From positions 1 to 32,101 of the forward strand of contig JABBOB010000031.1 of NCBI GenBank assembly GCA_019352055.1: a DNA stretch of 32,101 bases, given 5' to 3'. The translations under genes were made by a program, and so were the position numbers. Source of the DNA: Acidobacteriota bacterium. Its GTDB lineage: Bacteria > Actinomycetota > Actinomycetes > Actinomycetales > Microbacteriaceae. Each line of letters starts with the position of its first letter. The first letter of the stretch is position 1. Below the pieces are notes generated by a model that saw only the letters and a program-made list of their open reading frames with translations, was not told where the DNA came from and did no database searches. Positions 7,931-16,500 of this stretch are shown piece by piece.

Positions 7931-7936
7931 TAGGCA
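7931..7936 (+). promoter_or_regulatory. Weak leaderless -10-like element of the universal stress protein gene
   Basis: TAGGCA sits exactly 6 nt before ATG 7943, the spacing seen at other leaderless-type starts here, but the last base deviates from TANNNT. A near-identical TAGACA (8915-8920) lies 7 nt before the esterase ATG at 8928. Confidence 0.3.
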
Positions 7937-7942
7937 GGGTCC

Positions 7943-8458
7943 ATGGCTGACGAGAAGACCGGCACGGGGCGGACGATCGTGGTGGGGATCCTCCCCGATC
8001 AGCCGCTCTGGGTGCTGCAGGTGGCCGCCGACTACGCCCTCGCGTTCGATGCCGAGCTGATCTGCGTCGCCGCCGACGCGACGAGGTACGCGTACCAGGA
8101 GCTGCCGGACGGCTCGCTGCTCACCGCGCCCATCGACCCGGACCTCTCGTCGGTCGGCCCGCTGTTCAGCGAGGAGCGTCTCGGGGAGATCCGCGCCCTG
8201 CTCGCTCCGAGCGGGGTGCGCTGGTCCATCCGGGAGCTGGTGGGCCTCGCGACGGAGGCGCTGATGGACGTCGCCGACGAGGAGAACGCGCTGATGATCG
8301 TCCTCGGCACCCGGCCCGGCGGGCTCCGCGGGGCGCTCCGCAACGTGTTCACCGGGTCGGTCGCGCTGCGGCTCGCGCACCGCCAGTACCGGCCCGTCGT
8401 CGTGGTGCCCACCGCGCCCGCGGAGACCGACGCGGCGCTGCTCGCCGGGCTGGGCTGA
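7943..8458 (+). CDS. Universal stress protein (UspA) family
   Basis: 171 residues, one Usp domain. It begins with a beta strand (TIVVGILPDQPLWVL) and ends with the typical nucleotide-binding segment (MIVLGTRPGGLRG, then FTGSVALRLAHRQYRPVVVVP), which resembles the ATP-binding G-x2-G-x9-G(S/T) pattern of the family. Usp proteins are small cytoplasmic dimers induced by stress or growth arrest, and some bind ATP or cAMP; no partner can be deduced here. It stands alone between two genes on the other strand and converges on the small lipoprotein gene with 23 bp between stops. A TAGGCA element 6 nt before the ATG suggests a leaderless message. Confidence 0.88.
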   Translation: MADEKTGTGRTIVVGILPDQPLWVLQVAADYALAFDAELICVAADATRYAYQELPDGSLLTAPIDPDLSSVGPLFSEERLGEIRALLAPSGVRWSIRELVGLATEALMDVADEENALMIVLGTRPGGLRGALRNVFTGSVALRLAHRQYRPVVVVPTAPAETDAALLAGLG

Positions 8459-8481
8459 TCGGGAGGCGGGACCGAACCGGG

Positions 8482-8805
8482 TCAGACGATCCGGCAGTCG
8501 TTCGGCCGGACCTCGATCGTGAGCGTCCCCGCGGTGTCCGCGGGGACGACGCAGAGGCCTGCGATCCGGACGGACACCCAGCCCTTCGGCACCGGCACGG
8601 TGCGGGTCTGACCGGACCGCATGCTGAACTGCGAGCGGAAGCCGACGCCTGCCTCCGCGAGATGCACGTCGTACGCCTCCGGATGGGCGGACGGCGCGAT
8701 CCGCACGATCACCCGTGCCTCGGGGGCCGGTGCGGCCGTGCACGCCGCGAGCGGCAGCAGCGTGCTCAGCAGCGCCGCGGCCAGCAGGGGCTTCGAGGGG
8801 TGCAC
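8482..8805 (-). CDS. Small predicted lipoprotein
   Basis: 107 residues. A lipoprotein signal peptide ends in the lipobox L-A-A-C with Cys22 as the lipidation site. The mature part (about 85 residues) looks beta-rich: VIVRIAPSAHPEAYDVHL, then FSMRSGQTRTVPVP, then TLTIEVRPNDC. Two further cysteines (C85 and C104) could form a disulfide outside the cell. No enzyme motif is seen and the family is not recognised. The GTG start at 8805 is the only good one before the hydrophobic segment; no clear ribosome site precedes it. It diverges from the carboxylesterase gene across a 122-bp gap containing a 15-bp tandem repeat. Confidence 0.8.
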   Translation of the reverse strand: MHPSKPLLAAALLSTLLPLAACTAAPAPEARVIVRIAPSAHPEAYDVHLAEAGVGFRSQFSMRSGQTRTVPVPKGWVSVRIAGLCVVPADTAGTLTIEVRPNDCRIV

Positions 8806-8867
8806 ACCAGGAAGCGTCGACCCGCGTCCGGGGGCCGATGCGGACCCCGCCCGGCATGTCGCGGATG

Positions 8868-8897
8868 CACCCCATCGGGCTTCACCCCATCGGGCTT
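8868..8897. repeat. Two tandem copies of a 15-bp repeat
   Basis: The unit CACCCCATCGGGCTT occurs twice without interruption and is followed by CAC, which starts a third, degenerate unit. It lies in the divergent intergenic region between the lipoprotein and esterase genes, upstream of both starts, so it may be an operator or simply slippage. Confidence 0.85.
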
Positions 8898-8927
8898 CAC
8901 CGATCCGGGACCGATAGACAACCGGTC

Positions 8928-10427
8928 ATGGGTGGGGCAGCCGTCGGCGGGGTGGACACCGTGGTGCGCACGACCGCCGGGCGGGTCCGGGGTGCGCGGG
9001 AGGCGGGCCTCACCGTCTGGCGGGGGGTGCCGTTCGCCGCACCGCCGGTCGGTCGGCTGCGGTTCCGCGCCCCGCGACCTCCCGAGCCCTGGGAGGGCAT
9101 CCGCGACGCCACCGAGGACGGGCCGCTGCCGCCGCAGCCGAGGACCTCGACCCTCACCGGGGCCGGGCTGCGCACGCCGATGTCGGAGGACTGCCTGACG
9201 CTCACCGTCGCGCGCCGGACGGCCGATACCGAGCCGAAGCCCGTGATGGTCTTCATCTACGGCGGGGCGTTCGGGATCGGCGGCGCCATCGCCGGCCAGT
9301 ACCGCGGCGAGTCCCTGGCCGCGTCGGGCGATGTCGTGTTCGTGGGCTTCAACTACCGCCTCGGCGCGCTCGGCTGGCTCGACCTGTCCGCCTACGGCGA
9401 CGAGAACGACCCCATCGAGACGAACGTCGGCCTCCGAGACCAGCTCGCGGCGCTCGCGTGGGTGCGGGACAACATCGCCGAGTTCGGCGGCGATCCGGAC
9501 GACGTCACCCTGTTCGGCGAGTCCGCCGGCGGCTCGAGCGTGCTGACGCTCATGACGATCCCGGCAGGGCGTGGCCTCTTCGCCAGGGCGATCGCGGAGA
9601 GCCCGGCCATCGCCTCGGTGCACGGCAGCGCGCGGTCCCAGGGCTGGGCGGCGGAGCTGGTCGCGGACCTGGGCGGTGCCGCTCTGCGGACGGTCGGCAC
9701 CGCCGAGCTCGCCGCCGCCGCCTTCCGGCTCGACATGGCGGTCTCCGACCGCCTGCCGGCCGCGAGGGTGCTCGGACCCGTCGTCGACGGGGACCTCGTG
9801 CCGGACTACCCGCTCGACGTGCTCCGGCGCGGCGAGGCGCACCCGGTCCCGCTGATCATCGGGACGAATGCCGACGAGGGCACCCTGTTCCAGCGGATCC
9901 GCAGGCTGCGCGCGACGCCGGTCCGGCTGGAGCGCCTCTTCGAGGCGACCGTCCCCGCCGCCAAGGAGCCCGTGCTCGGCGAGTACGGCGGCGGACGGGG
10001 CGCACGCGCCCTCGAGCGCTTCGTCACCGACCTGATGTTCTGGACCCCGGCCGTCGAAGCGGCCGCGGGCCACGCGCAGGTCGCCCCGGTGTGGATGTAC
10101 CGATTCGACTTCGCGCCGCCCGCCCTCCGCGCCCTGCATCTCGGCGCGGCCCACGGCTTGGAGCTCGACCACGTGATGGCCCGTCGGGGCGGTCCGACCC
10201 GACGGCTCGCGTCGCTGTTCGGCGCCGACCGGGCGGCTCGGGCGCTGACCGGAAGGATGTCCGGCGCCTGGCTGCACTTCGCCCGCACCGGATCGGCCCC
10301 GGCGTGGTGGCCGCCGTTCGACGACCGGGACCGCAGGACCTGGGTCTTCGACCGGCACGACCACCTCGAGACCGATCCCTCACCGCGGATCCGTGAGGTC
10401 TGGCAGGCGTGGCAGCCCTACCGGTGA
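8928..10427 (+). CDS. Carboxylesterase type B (alpha/beta hydrolase)
   Basis: About 499 residues from ATG 8928. Family signatures are the N-terminal TTAGRVRG and WRGVPFAAPPVGRLRF, EDCLTLTV, the oxyanion region FIYGGAFGIGG, the nucleophile motif GESAGGSS (Ser199), the acidic member in TNADEGTLF and the catalytic His in HGLELDHVM. It is expected to hydrolyse carboxylic esters such as p-nitrobenzyl or short-chain esters. No signal peptide is seen, so it is probably cytoplasmic. A MarR regulator gene follows 106 bp later on the same strand, but that gene has its own -10-like site. A second type B esterase lies at 17129-18700. GTG 8952 is an alternative start. Confidence 0.93.
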   Translation: MGGAAVGGVDTVVRTTAGRVRGAREAGLTVWRGVPFAAPPVGRLRFRAPRPPEPWEGIRDATEDGPLPPQPRTSTLTGAGLRTPMSEDCLTLTVARRTADTEPKPVMVFIYGGAFGIGGAIAGQYRGESLAASGDVVFVGFNYRLGALGWLDLSAYGDENDPIETNVGLRDQLAALAWVRDNIAEFGGDPDDVTLFGESAGGSSVLTLMTIPAGRGLFARAIAESPAIASVHGSARSQGWAAELVADLGGAALRTVGTAELAAAAFRLDMAVSDRLPAARVLGPVVDGDLVPDYPLDVLRRGEAHPVPLIIGTNADEGTLFQRIRRLRATPVRLERLFEATVPAAKEPVLGEYGGGRGARALERFVTDLMFWTPAVEAAAGHAQVAPVWMYRFDFAPPALRALHLGAAHGLELDHVMARRGGPTRRLASLFGADRAARALTGRMSGAWLHFARTGSAPAWWPPFDDRDRRTWVFDRHDHLETDPSPRIREVWQAWQPYR

Positions 10428-10459
10428 GCGCCCGCGATGCAGGTCCGCCGAGCGAGGAG

Positions 10460-10465
10460 TACGGT
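10460..10465 (+). promoter_or_regulatory. Possible -10 element of the MarR gene
   Basis: TACGGT in the esterase-MarR gap, the same hexamer found at three leaderless starts here. It lies 68 nt before the MarR ATG, which has its own ribosome site, so it would give a leadered message of about 60 nt. No good -35 is seen. Confidence 0.4.
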
Positions 10466-10533
10466 CGTGATGATCGGTCAACCAGTCCGGCCCGCCGTGC
10501 TCGGCGTGTGGCCGGCTGCGCCAGGGAGCGCCC

Positions 10534-11016
10534 ATGCAGGACGAACGGACCCCCCACGAGGCGGCCAGCGGCTCGGCGCACGCCCTCGTGACCGCCGTCG
10601 ACGCGGTCGAGGATGCCGAGAAGGCGCTCGATCAGCGCGTCCGCGTGGTGCTCGGCGTGAACAACACCGACTTCGCCGTGCTCCAGTACCTGGACCGGGT
10701 GCAGCGCCGCGGCGGCAGCGCCCGGGTCGGTGACATCGCCGCGCGGTTCGGGGTCAGCTCCGGCAGCGCCACCGAGATCGTGCACCGGCTGACCGGCGCG
10801 GGGCTCGTGCACCGGGTGCCTCATCCGTCGGACGCCCGCGTGCGCCGCCTGGCGCTGACGGCGACCGCATCGGAGCGGCTCGAAGGGATCGTCGGCGGGG
10901 TCCGCGCCGACCTCGACGCGCTCCTCGAGTCGATCCCTCCCGTCGAGGAGGCGCGGCTCATCGAGCTGCTGCGTCAGGTCGGCGAGATCTTCCGCTCCGG
11001 GTCCGTCGCCGGCTGA
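10534..11016 (+). CDS. MarR-family transcriptional regulator
   Basis: 160-residue winged-helix regulator. The core reads DFAVLQYLDRV, then VGDIAARFGVSSGSATEIVHRLTGAGLVHRVPHPSDARVRRLALT, the helix-turn-helix and wing with the family's D-x-R motif (DARVRR). N- and C-terminal helices should form the dimer. MarR proteins usually repress nearby genes and are released by small phenolic or oxidant ligands. The neighbours are a carboxylesterase upstream, a HAD phosphatase (opposite strand) and a dienelactone-hydrolase-like gene, so an aromatic or ester signal is conceivable but unproven. ATG 10534 has a purine-rich AGGGAG about 5 nt upstream. The 3' end overlaps the convergent HAD gene by 43 nt. Confidence 0.92.
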   Translation: MQDERTPHEAASGSAHALVTAVDAVEDAEKALDQRVRVVLGVNNTDFAVLQYLDRVQRRGGSARVGDIAARFGVSSGSATEIVHRLTGAGLVHRVPHPSDARVRRLALTATASERLEGIVGGVRADLDALLESIPPVEEARLIELLRQVGEIFRSGSVAG

Positions 11017-11654
11017 TCGACGACGATCCGCAGCCGCTCGCCCTCCCGCTCGACGCGGACGCGGCTCAGGTCCGTGACGACCGCATCGGCACCGAGCGTC
11101 GCGCCCGGCACCGAGCCCAGCACGCCGAGCGTCGCGCACCCTGCCGCTCGGCCCGCCTGCACGCCCGCGACCGCGTCCTCGACGACGAGGCAGTCCCGCG
11201 GGTCCACCCCGAGTCGGGCGGCCGCAGCGAGGTAGGGAGCCGGGTCCGGCTTGCCGAGGGCGGTGTCGGAGGAGGTCACCAGCACCGGCGGCTCGATGCC
11301 GGCCGCGGCGAGCCGGGCGGCGGCCAGCGGCGCCGTGCAGGACGTCGCGACCGCCCAGCGATCCGCCGGGATCGCGCCCAGCAGCTCGCGCACGCCGGGC
11401 AGCACCACGATGCCGTCGGTGTCCGCGACCTCGAGCCGTTCGATGTCGCGGAAGGCCGCCTCGGCATCCGCTGCCGGTACCCGCGCAGCGACGATGTCGC
11501 GCGCCGGCTGCCCGAGCGACGAGGCGCGGACCCCGAGCCGCACGTCCCACAACCGCTCCCACGCCGCCCAGGACCGATCGACCGCGGGGGTCGAGTCGAT
11601 GAGCGTGCCGTCCATGTCGAACAGGACGGCACGGACGGTGAACGACACGGGCAC
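10974..11654 (-). CDS. HAD-superfamily phosphatase (sugar-phosphate / glycerol-3-phosphatase-like)
   Basis: 226 residues. Motif I is FDMDGTLIDSTPAV (nucleophile D13, acid/base D15), motif II is VATSCTAPLA, motif III lysine is in ALGKPDPAPY and motif IV is VVEDAVAGVQAG. A helical cap lies between motifs I and II, as in subfamily IA beta-phosphoglucomutase or YfbT-type sugar phosphatases. It probably dephosphorylates a small phosphorylated metabolite; the substrate is not readable. GTG 11654 is chosen because TACGGT lies exactly 6 nt upstream, the leaderless arrangement; GTG 11648 is the alternative. It diverges from the dienelactone-hydrolase-like gene by 51 bp, and its 3' end overlaps the MarR gene by 43 nt. 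Confidence 0.92.
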   Translation of the reverse strand: MPVSFTVRAVLFDMDGTLIDSTPAVDRSWAAWERLWDVRLGVRASSLGQPARDIVAARVPAADAEAAFRDIERLEVADTDGIVVLPGVRELLGAIPADRWAVATSCTAPLAAARLAAAGIEPPVLVTSSDTALGKPDPAPYLAAAARLGVDPRDCLVVEDAVAGVQAGRAAGCATLGVLGSVPGATLGADAVVTDLSRVRVEREGERLRIVVDQPATDPERKISPT

Positions 11655-11660
11655 CGGCCC

Positions 11661-11666
11661 ACCGTA
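11661..11666 (-). promoter_or_regulatory. -10 element (TACGGT) of a leaderless HAD phosphatase gene
   Basis: On the minus strand TACGGT is followed by 6 nt and then GTG 11654. The spacing places the transcription start at or next to the start codon. The opposite gene's -10-like element lies only 27 bp away. Confidence 0.55.
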
Positions 11667-11693
11667 GGGGAACGCCCCGGTCCGCGTTCCGGG

Positions 11694-11699
11694 CAGACT
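11694..11699 (+). promoter_or_regulatory. -10-like element (CAGACT) of the dienelactone-hydrolase-like gene
   Basis: CAGACT lies exactly 6 nt before ATG 11706, and no Shine-Dalgarno sequence is present, which fits leaderless initiation. The first base deviates from TANNNT. Confidence 0.45.
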
Positions 11700-11705
11700 C
11701 GTGCC

Positions 11706-12521
11706 ATGACGGACACGGCACCCACGGGCACGCTCGACGGCTGGGCGGTCGCTCCGTTCCCGTCCGGCGGCATCACCCACGACGTCTACGAGCGGGGGAG
11801 CGGGCCCGGCGTCGTGCTCGTGCCGGAGGTGCCCGGCATGACGCCGGAGGTGCTCGGGCTCGCCGACCACCTGGTCGAAGCCGGGTTCACCGTCGCCGTC
11901 CCCTCCCCGTTCGGCGAGCCCGGGAAGGAGGCGGGCGTCGGCCAGGTGCTGCGGGTACTGCCTGGGCTCTGCGTCTCCCGCGAGTTCCGAGCGTTCGCGA
12001 CCGATGTCCGTCGTCCGTTCACGGACTGGCTCCGTGCCCTGGCCGCCGATCTGGCGGCGCGCACACCCGGGGCGGGGGTCGGCGTGATCGGGATGTGCTT
12101 CACCGGCGGGTTCGCACTCGCTGCCGCGGTCGAGGGATCGGTGCTCGCGTCGGTCCTGAGCCAGCCGGCCGTGCCGTTCCCGGTCGGGCGGGCACGCTCG
12201 ATGGACCCCGGCCTGTCGTCGTCGGACCTCGACCTCGTCGCGGCGCGCAGCCGTCGCGGCGAGGTGTGCGCACTCGGCCTCCGGTTCAGCGAGGACGCGT
12301 CCGCGCCGCGGGCCCGGTTCGACACGCTCCGTCGCAGACTCGGCGACGCGTTCGAGGTCATCGAGCTCGACTCCTCGCCGGGCAACCCGGGCGGCTTCGG
12401 GCGCACGGCCCACTCGGTGCTCACGGGCGAGGTCCGCGAGCGGGAGGGGCACCCGGCGTTCGAAGCCCGGGCCCGCGTCGTGGAGTTCCTCCGGGAGCGC
12501 CTCCCCGTGGTCGCACGGTAG
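11706..12521 (+). CDS. Dienelactone hydrolase family protein
   Basis: 271-residue alpha/beta hydrolase. The nucleophile elbow is GVIGMCFTGGFA, with Cys131 in the place used by dienelactone hydrolases rather than Ser. The probable catalytic His is in RTAHSVLTGE near the C-terminus. The N-terminal half has GPGVVLVPEVPGMTPEV and HLVEAGFTVAVPSPFGEPG. Family members open cyclic ester lactones from chlorocatechol breakdown, but many homologues have other substrates, and no aromatic ring-cleavage gene is nearby. No signal peptide. It is transcribed away from the HAD gene and towards the secreted GH25-like gene, with a G-rich tract in the gap behind it. Confidence 0.88.
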   Translation: MTDTAPTGTLDGWAVAPFPSGGITHDVYERGSGPGVVLVPEVPGMTPEVLGLADHLVEAGFTVAVPSPFGEPGKEAGVGQVLRVLPGLCVSREFRAFATDVRRPFTDWLRALAADLAARTPGAGVGVIGMCFTGGFALAAAVEGSVLASVLSQPAVPFPVGRARSMDPGLSSSDLDLVAARSRRGEVCALGLRFSEDASAPRARFDTLRRRLGDAFEVIELDSSPGNPGGFGRTAHSVLTGEVREREGHPAFEARARVVEFLRERLPVVAR

Positions 12522-12531
12522 CGGCGGTGCC

Positions 12532-12549
12532 GGGGCGGGGCGGGGCGGG
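12532..12549 (+). other. Predicted G-quadruplex motif
   Basis: GGGGCGGGGCGGGGCGGG: four G-runs separated by single C residues, in the 42-bp gap between two convergent genes. On the plus strand it would appear in the 3' end of the dienelactone-hydrolase-like transcript. Single-base loops are the most stable quadruplex type, but in a genome this GC-rich it could be chance. Confidence 0.6.
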
Positions 12550-12563
12550 AGGACGGTGGTCCG

Positions 12564-13499
12564 CTAACGGCCCGCGACCGCGGGCAGGGCGATGTCCCGG
12601 TCGATGCGCCCGTCGACCCACTGCACCATCCGGACCCGGCCGCTCGCGGTGATCGGCCAGTCGCGCACCAGGGCGACCACCGCCTCCGCCTTGGTGCCGG
12701 GTCCGATCGCGAGCCATTCGTCGAGGCGATCGACCGGGCTGCCGGTGCGCAGCCGGCCGACGATGTCGGCCCATTCGGTGTAATCGGCGTAGATCCCGGT
12801 CGTCGTGCCGACCCCACCCCTGTCGGGCGGCGCGGTGAAGGCTGTCGCCATGCCCTCGACCACCGCCTGGTTGAACCGCTGGTCCGTGCTCCAGGTGCCC
12901 TGCGCCTCCACGTCGATCCAGAACCGATGGGACCTGGGGGAGCGCAGTCCGGGGATCGCGGCGGCGGAGCGGGCCATCGCCCAGCCGTAGACGTAGGCGC
13001 ACGCCTCCTCGGTTCGGCCACCGCTGCAGGTCGTGCCCGTCGCGCTCGAGGCGTACGAGGCGGGCACCGCGACGGTGACGCCGTCCACGCGGTTCGAGGA
13101 GGGCCAGGACGGGTGCGGCTGCCATTGCAGCTCCGGCTTCGTCCACGGGTCCGCGGCCATGACGTAGTAGTCGAGGCGGCTCGCGGACGAGCCCCCGGTG
13201 GTCGTGTCCGCCCAGGCCAGCTCCCGCGCGAGGCACGCGCTCGTGGTGCCGGGCAGGCCGTCGTTCACCCCCACGACGACGAACGCGGGACCGCTCGCGA
13301 GCGGCATCGTCCGCGTGGAGCCGTGCGGCGGTGTGCAGGCGGGCCACGACGCGTCCGATCCGGGCCGGACGGTGGCCCAGGCGACCGGGGCGGGGGTGGG
13401 TGCGGGTGTCGTCAGAGCGGGCAGCGCGACCGCGACCTGGACGCCCACGACGCCGGCGAGCACCGCGACGAGGGCGACGAGCAGCACCTTGACCCGCAC
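12564..13499 (-). CDS. Secreted GH25-like (TIM-barrel, lysozyme-related) hypothetical protein
   Basis: 311 residues with an N-terminal hydrophobic signal or anchor (about 3-28) and a Pro/Thr-rich linker. The rest resembles a group of actinobacterial exported proteins related to GH25-type barrels: FVVVGVNDGLPGTTSACLARELAWADTTTG, DYYVMAADPW, FWIDVEAQGTWS (acidic pair DVE), FNQAVVEGM and GIYADYTEWADIVG, each of which looks like a barrel strand. If active it would cut peptidoglycan or another outer polysaccharide, but the catalytic residues are not certain and it could be binding-only. GTG 13499 is supported by CATGAT exactly 6 nt upstream. It lies 63 bp downstream of the nuclease-helicase on the same strand. 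I recognise the family only by pattern. Confidence 0.8.
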   Translation of the reverse strand: MRVKVLLVALVAVLAGVVGVQVAVALPALTTPAPTPAPVAWATVRPGSDASWPACTPPHGSTRTMPLASGPAFVVVGVNDGLPGTTSACLARELAWADTTTGGSSASRLDYYVMAADPWTKPELQWQPHPSWPSSNRVDGVTVAVPASYASSATGTTCSGGRTEEACAYVYGWAMARSAAAIPGLRSPRSHRFWIDVEAQGTWSTDQRFNQAVVEGMATAFTAPPDRGGVGTTTGIYADYTEWADIVGRLRTGSPVDRLDEWLAIGPGTKAEAVVALVRDWPITASGRVRMVQWVDGRIDRDIALPAVAGR

Positions 13500-13505
13500 G
13501 CCGAG

Positions 13506-13511
13506 ATCATG
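13506..13511 (-). promoter_or_regulatory. -10-like element (CATGAT) of the GH25-like gene
   Basis: On the minus strand CATGAT lies 6 nt before GTG 13499, in the short gap after the nuclease-helicase stop. It suggests an independent leaderless transcript for the secreted protein. Confidence 0.45.
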
Positions 13512-13562
13512 CCGAACCCGCGCTCGACCGGTTCGACGACGCGCCCGGGCCGCGCATCCGGG

Positions 13563-16500
13563 TCAGCGGCGGGTCAGGCGCAGGAAGCCGCTCAGGGCGG
13601 CGACACCCTCCGCGTCGTGCGGCAGCGCCCCGGCGAGCGCGGGCGAGTGCACGAGGTAGCCGACCCACTGCGCCCGCGAGATCGCGACGTTGATCCGGTT
13701 GCGCGAGAGCACGAAGCCGATCCCGCGCGGTACGTCCGCCGGTGAGGAGGCGGTCAGGGAGACGATCGCGACCACGGCCTCCTGGCCCTGGAACCGGTCG
13801 ACGGTGCCGACCCGGACCCGGCCGAACCCGGCCACGTCGAGCGTCGTGCGCAGCAGGGCCACCTGGGCGTTGAACGGCGCGACCACGATCAGGTCCTCCT
13901 GGTCGAGCGGGCGATCGCCGGCGCCGCGCGACGGGTCGCTCCAGCGCAGGCCCACGTGCCGTCGCACGAGCTCGAGCACCGTTCGCGCCTCGGCGGCGGA
14001 CTCGACCGTGTCGCCCTCGTGGACGACCGGGACCGGATGCAGCCCGGGTTCGACGCCGGCCAGCCGGCGGTCCGTCGTCTCCGGCACGCGCGAGCCCAAC
14101 CGCCCCTCGTAGGAGAGCTCGGAGACGACGGCGGTCAGCGCCGGGTGCATGCGCCACGTCTCGGGCAGGAACACCCCGAACTCGGCGGGCAGCACGTCAT
14201 GCCCCGCCGACAGCCATCCGAGCGCGGACGCGTCGACCGGCTCGGGGTGCAGGCCCTGGCTGACCTGGGGCAGCTGCTGCGGGTCGCCGAGGAGCAGCAG
14301 GTTGCGGGCGCTGACACCCACCGCGATCGTGTTCGCGATCGAGAACTGCCCCGCCTCGTCCACCACGAGCAGGTCGAGCTGCTTCTGCTCGACCTGGTTC
14401 GGATCGGTGAAGGTCCACGTGGTGCCCCCGAGGACGTAGCCGCCCGGGTCGGTGCCGCGGGTCCACAGCCGCACCCCGGCCGGCCGGTCCGGCTCGATCA
14501 CGGTCCACGCGCCGACGGTTCCCGCTGAGCCGATGCGCTTGCCCACCCGGCCGGCGTCGAGACCCGCGGCGACGACGCGGTCGAGCAGGTTCTCGACCAC
14601 CGCGTGCGACTGGGCGACCACGCCGATGCGCCAGCCGTGGTCACGGACCAGCGCCGCGATCACCTGCGCGCCGACGTGGGTCTTGCCCGAACCGGGGGGA
14701 CCCTGCACGGCGAGGGAGGAGCGCCGCAGCCGCAGCACGTCGCGCACGATCGCCTCGACGGTCGGGTCCGCCGGCGACTCGATGGCGCCACCGGCCGTGC
14801 GCGGTGCGGTGCGGCGCAGCAGGTCGAGCACCGCGTCCCCCTGCGCGAATCCCCGCACGAGCCGTTCGCCCCACGCGAGGATCGCGGCACGCTGGTTCCT
14901 CGTCCGCAGCGGCGCGCGAGGCGTGATCGCGACCGGCACGGCGGCCCACGGCTCGTTGGCCGTGCCGTCGGTGCTTCCCGCCTGCTCGTCGAGCACGACG
15001 GCGGTGCGCCCGTCGCGGAGCGGCTCGACCGAGCGCACCGTCGTCCTGGCGTGCTCGCCGCGCTGGCCGACGGGCACCTGCCCGCAGCCCGCCGGCACCG
15101 GCTCGTCGTACATCAGGAAGACGTCGGTGTCGCCCGCCTTGAGGCCGCTGCCCGGAGCGAGCGCGCCGGTCAGGCGCAGGGTCCGGACGTCCGACCACCC
15201 GCGCCCCTCCCTCCGCCAGCCGTCGACGACCTCGGCCTCGTCGACGACGAGCACGTCCTTCTGCTCCATCCAGTCGTCGATCGGCGCGATCTCGCGGTCG
15301 TAGTGCTCCCACCAGAACGACTTGTCCTCGCGCCGGTGGTACTCGATCGCCGCCGCTGCGAGCGCGATCGCGGTCTGCTCCGCGTCCCGTTCGGCGCGAG
15401 GCACGTCCGCGACGCGGGCGAGCAGCGAATCGCGGACCTCCTCCTCCCGCCGGGCGATCACCGCGTCGCGGTCCGGCTCGTCGGGGAGGGGGGGACGCCG
15501 CGACACCCCGTGCTCGTCGGCGAGGGCCAGGAGCCAGTCGCGCAGGCCGAGGGTCGAGGCGCAGTCGTACTCGTTGTAGTCGGCGATCTGCCGCAGCTGC
15601 GCTTCCGCCTCGGCGAGGCGGCCGGCGTCGACGAGGCGGGTCCAGGTGACGTACGCGTCCACGGACGCGGCGCCGTCCGTCACGTCGCTCTCCCGCAGAC
15701 GGTCGCCCATGTAGAGCGGCTCGAGCCGCTTCAGCGAGTAGGAGCGCTCCGAGATCCGGATCGACCGCAGCACGATCGGGTACAGGTCGACGAGCACGTG
15801 CTCGCGCAGCAGGTCGTCGAGCAGCGCTTCGCCGACGCCGTGCCGGGCGCAGAGCTGCTGGAGGTGGCTGCGCTCGTAGTCGGCGTAGTGGTAGACGTGC
15901 ATGCCCGGATGGGCGCGCCGGCGCTCGGTCGCGTACTCGAGGAAGTCGAGCAGCGCCCGCTTCTCCTGCTCGCGGTCGTGCGCCCAGAACGGTCGGAAGA
16001 CCTCTCGGCCATCGTCCTGCTCGATCACCCCGAACAGGTACTCGAGGCCCCAGGTGCGGCCGTCGTCGGACCACAGGGGGTCGCCCTCGAAGTCGAAGAA
16101 GACGTCGCCCGCGTCGGGGCGGGGGAGCGCGGCGAGCCCCTCCCGGTCGATGACCTCCGCCTGCACGCCGCGTCCTCCGCGGCGCTCGGCACCGAGCTGC
16201 AGCGTCGCCTGCAGGCGGAGCCGCTGGAGGGGAGCGGTGCCGATGCCCTCGACCGCGCCGGTGCTCGCGGCGAGCGCGTCGATCGTCGTGACGCCTGCGG
16301 CCCGCAGTCGGTCGCGCTGCCGCACGGTGAGCCGCCCGACGAGCAGCACGTCGCGGGTCGCCTCGACCTGCGCCGCGCACTCGGCGCAGCGACCGCACGC
16401 CGCGACGTCCGCGGCACCCCAGGCGATCGGCTCCGAAGCCGCGAGCCGATCGTCGATGAGGGACCGGAGCCGCACCATCCGCTCGGTGAAGACGGGCTCG

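Noticed and set aside
8482-8927. Esterase extended upstream to the start at 8715
   Set aside because: It would overlap the lipoprotein gene antisense; family homology begins just after ATG 8928.
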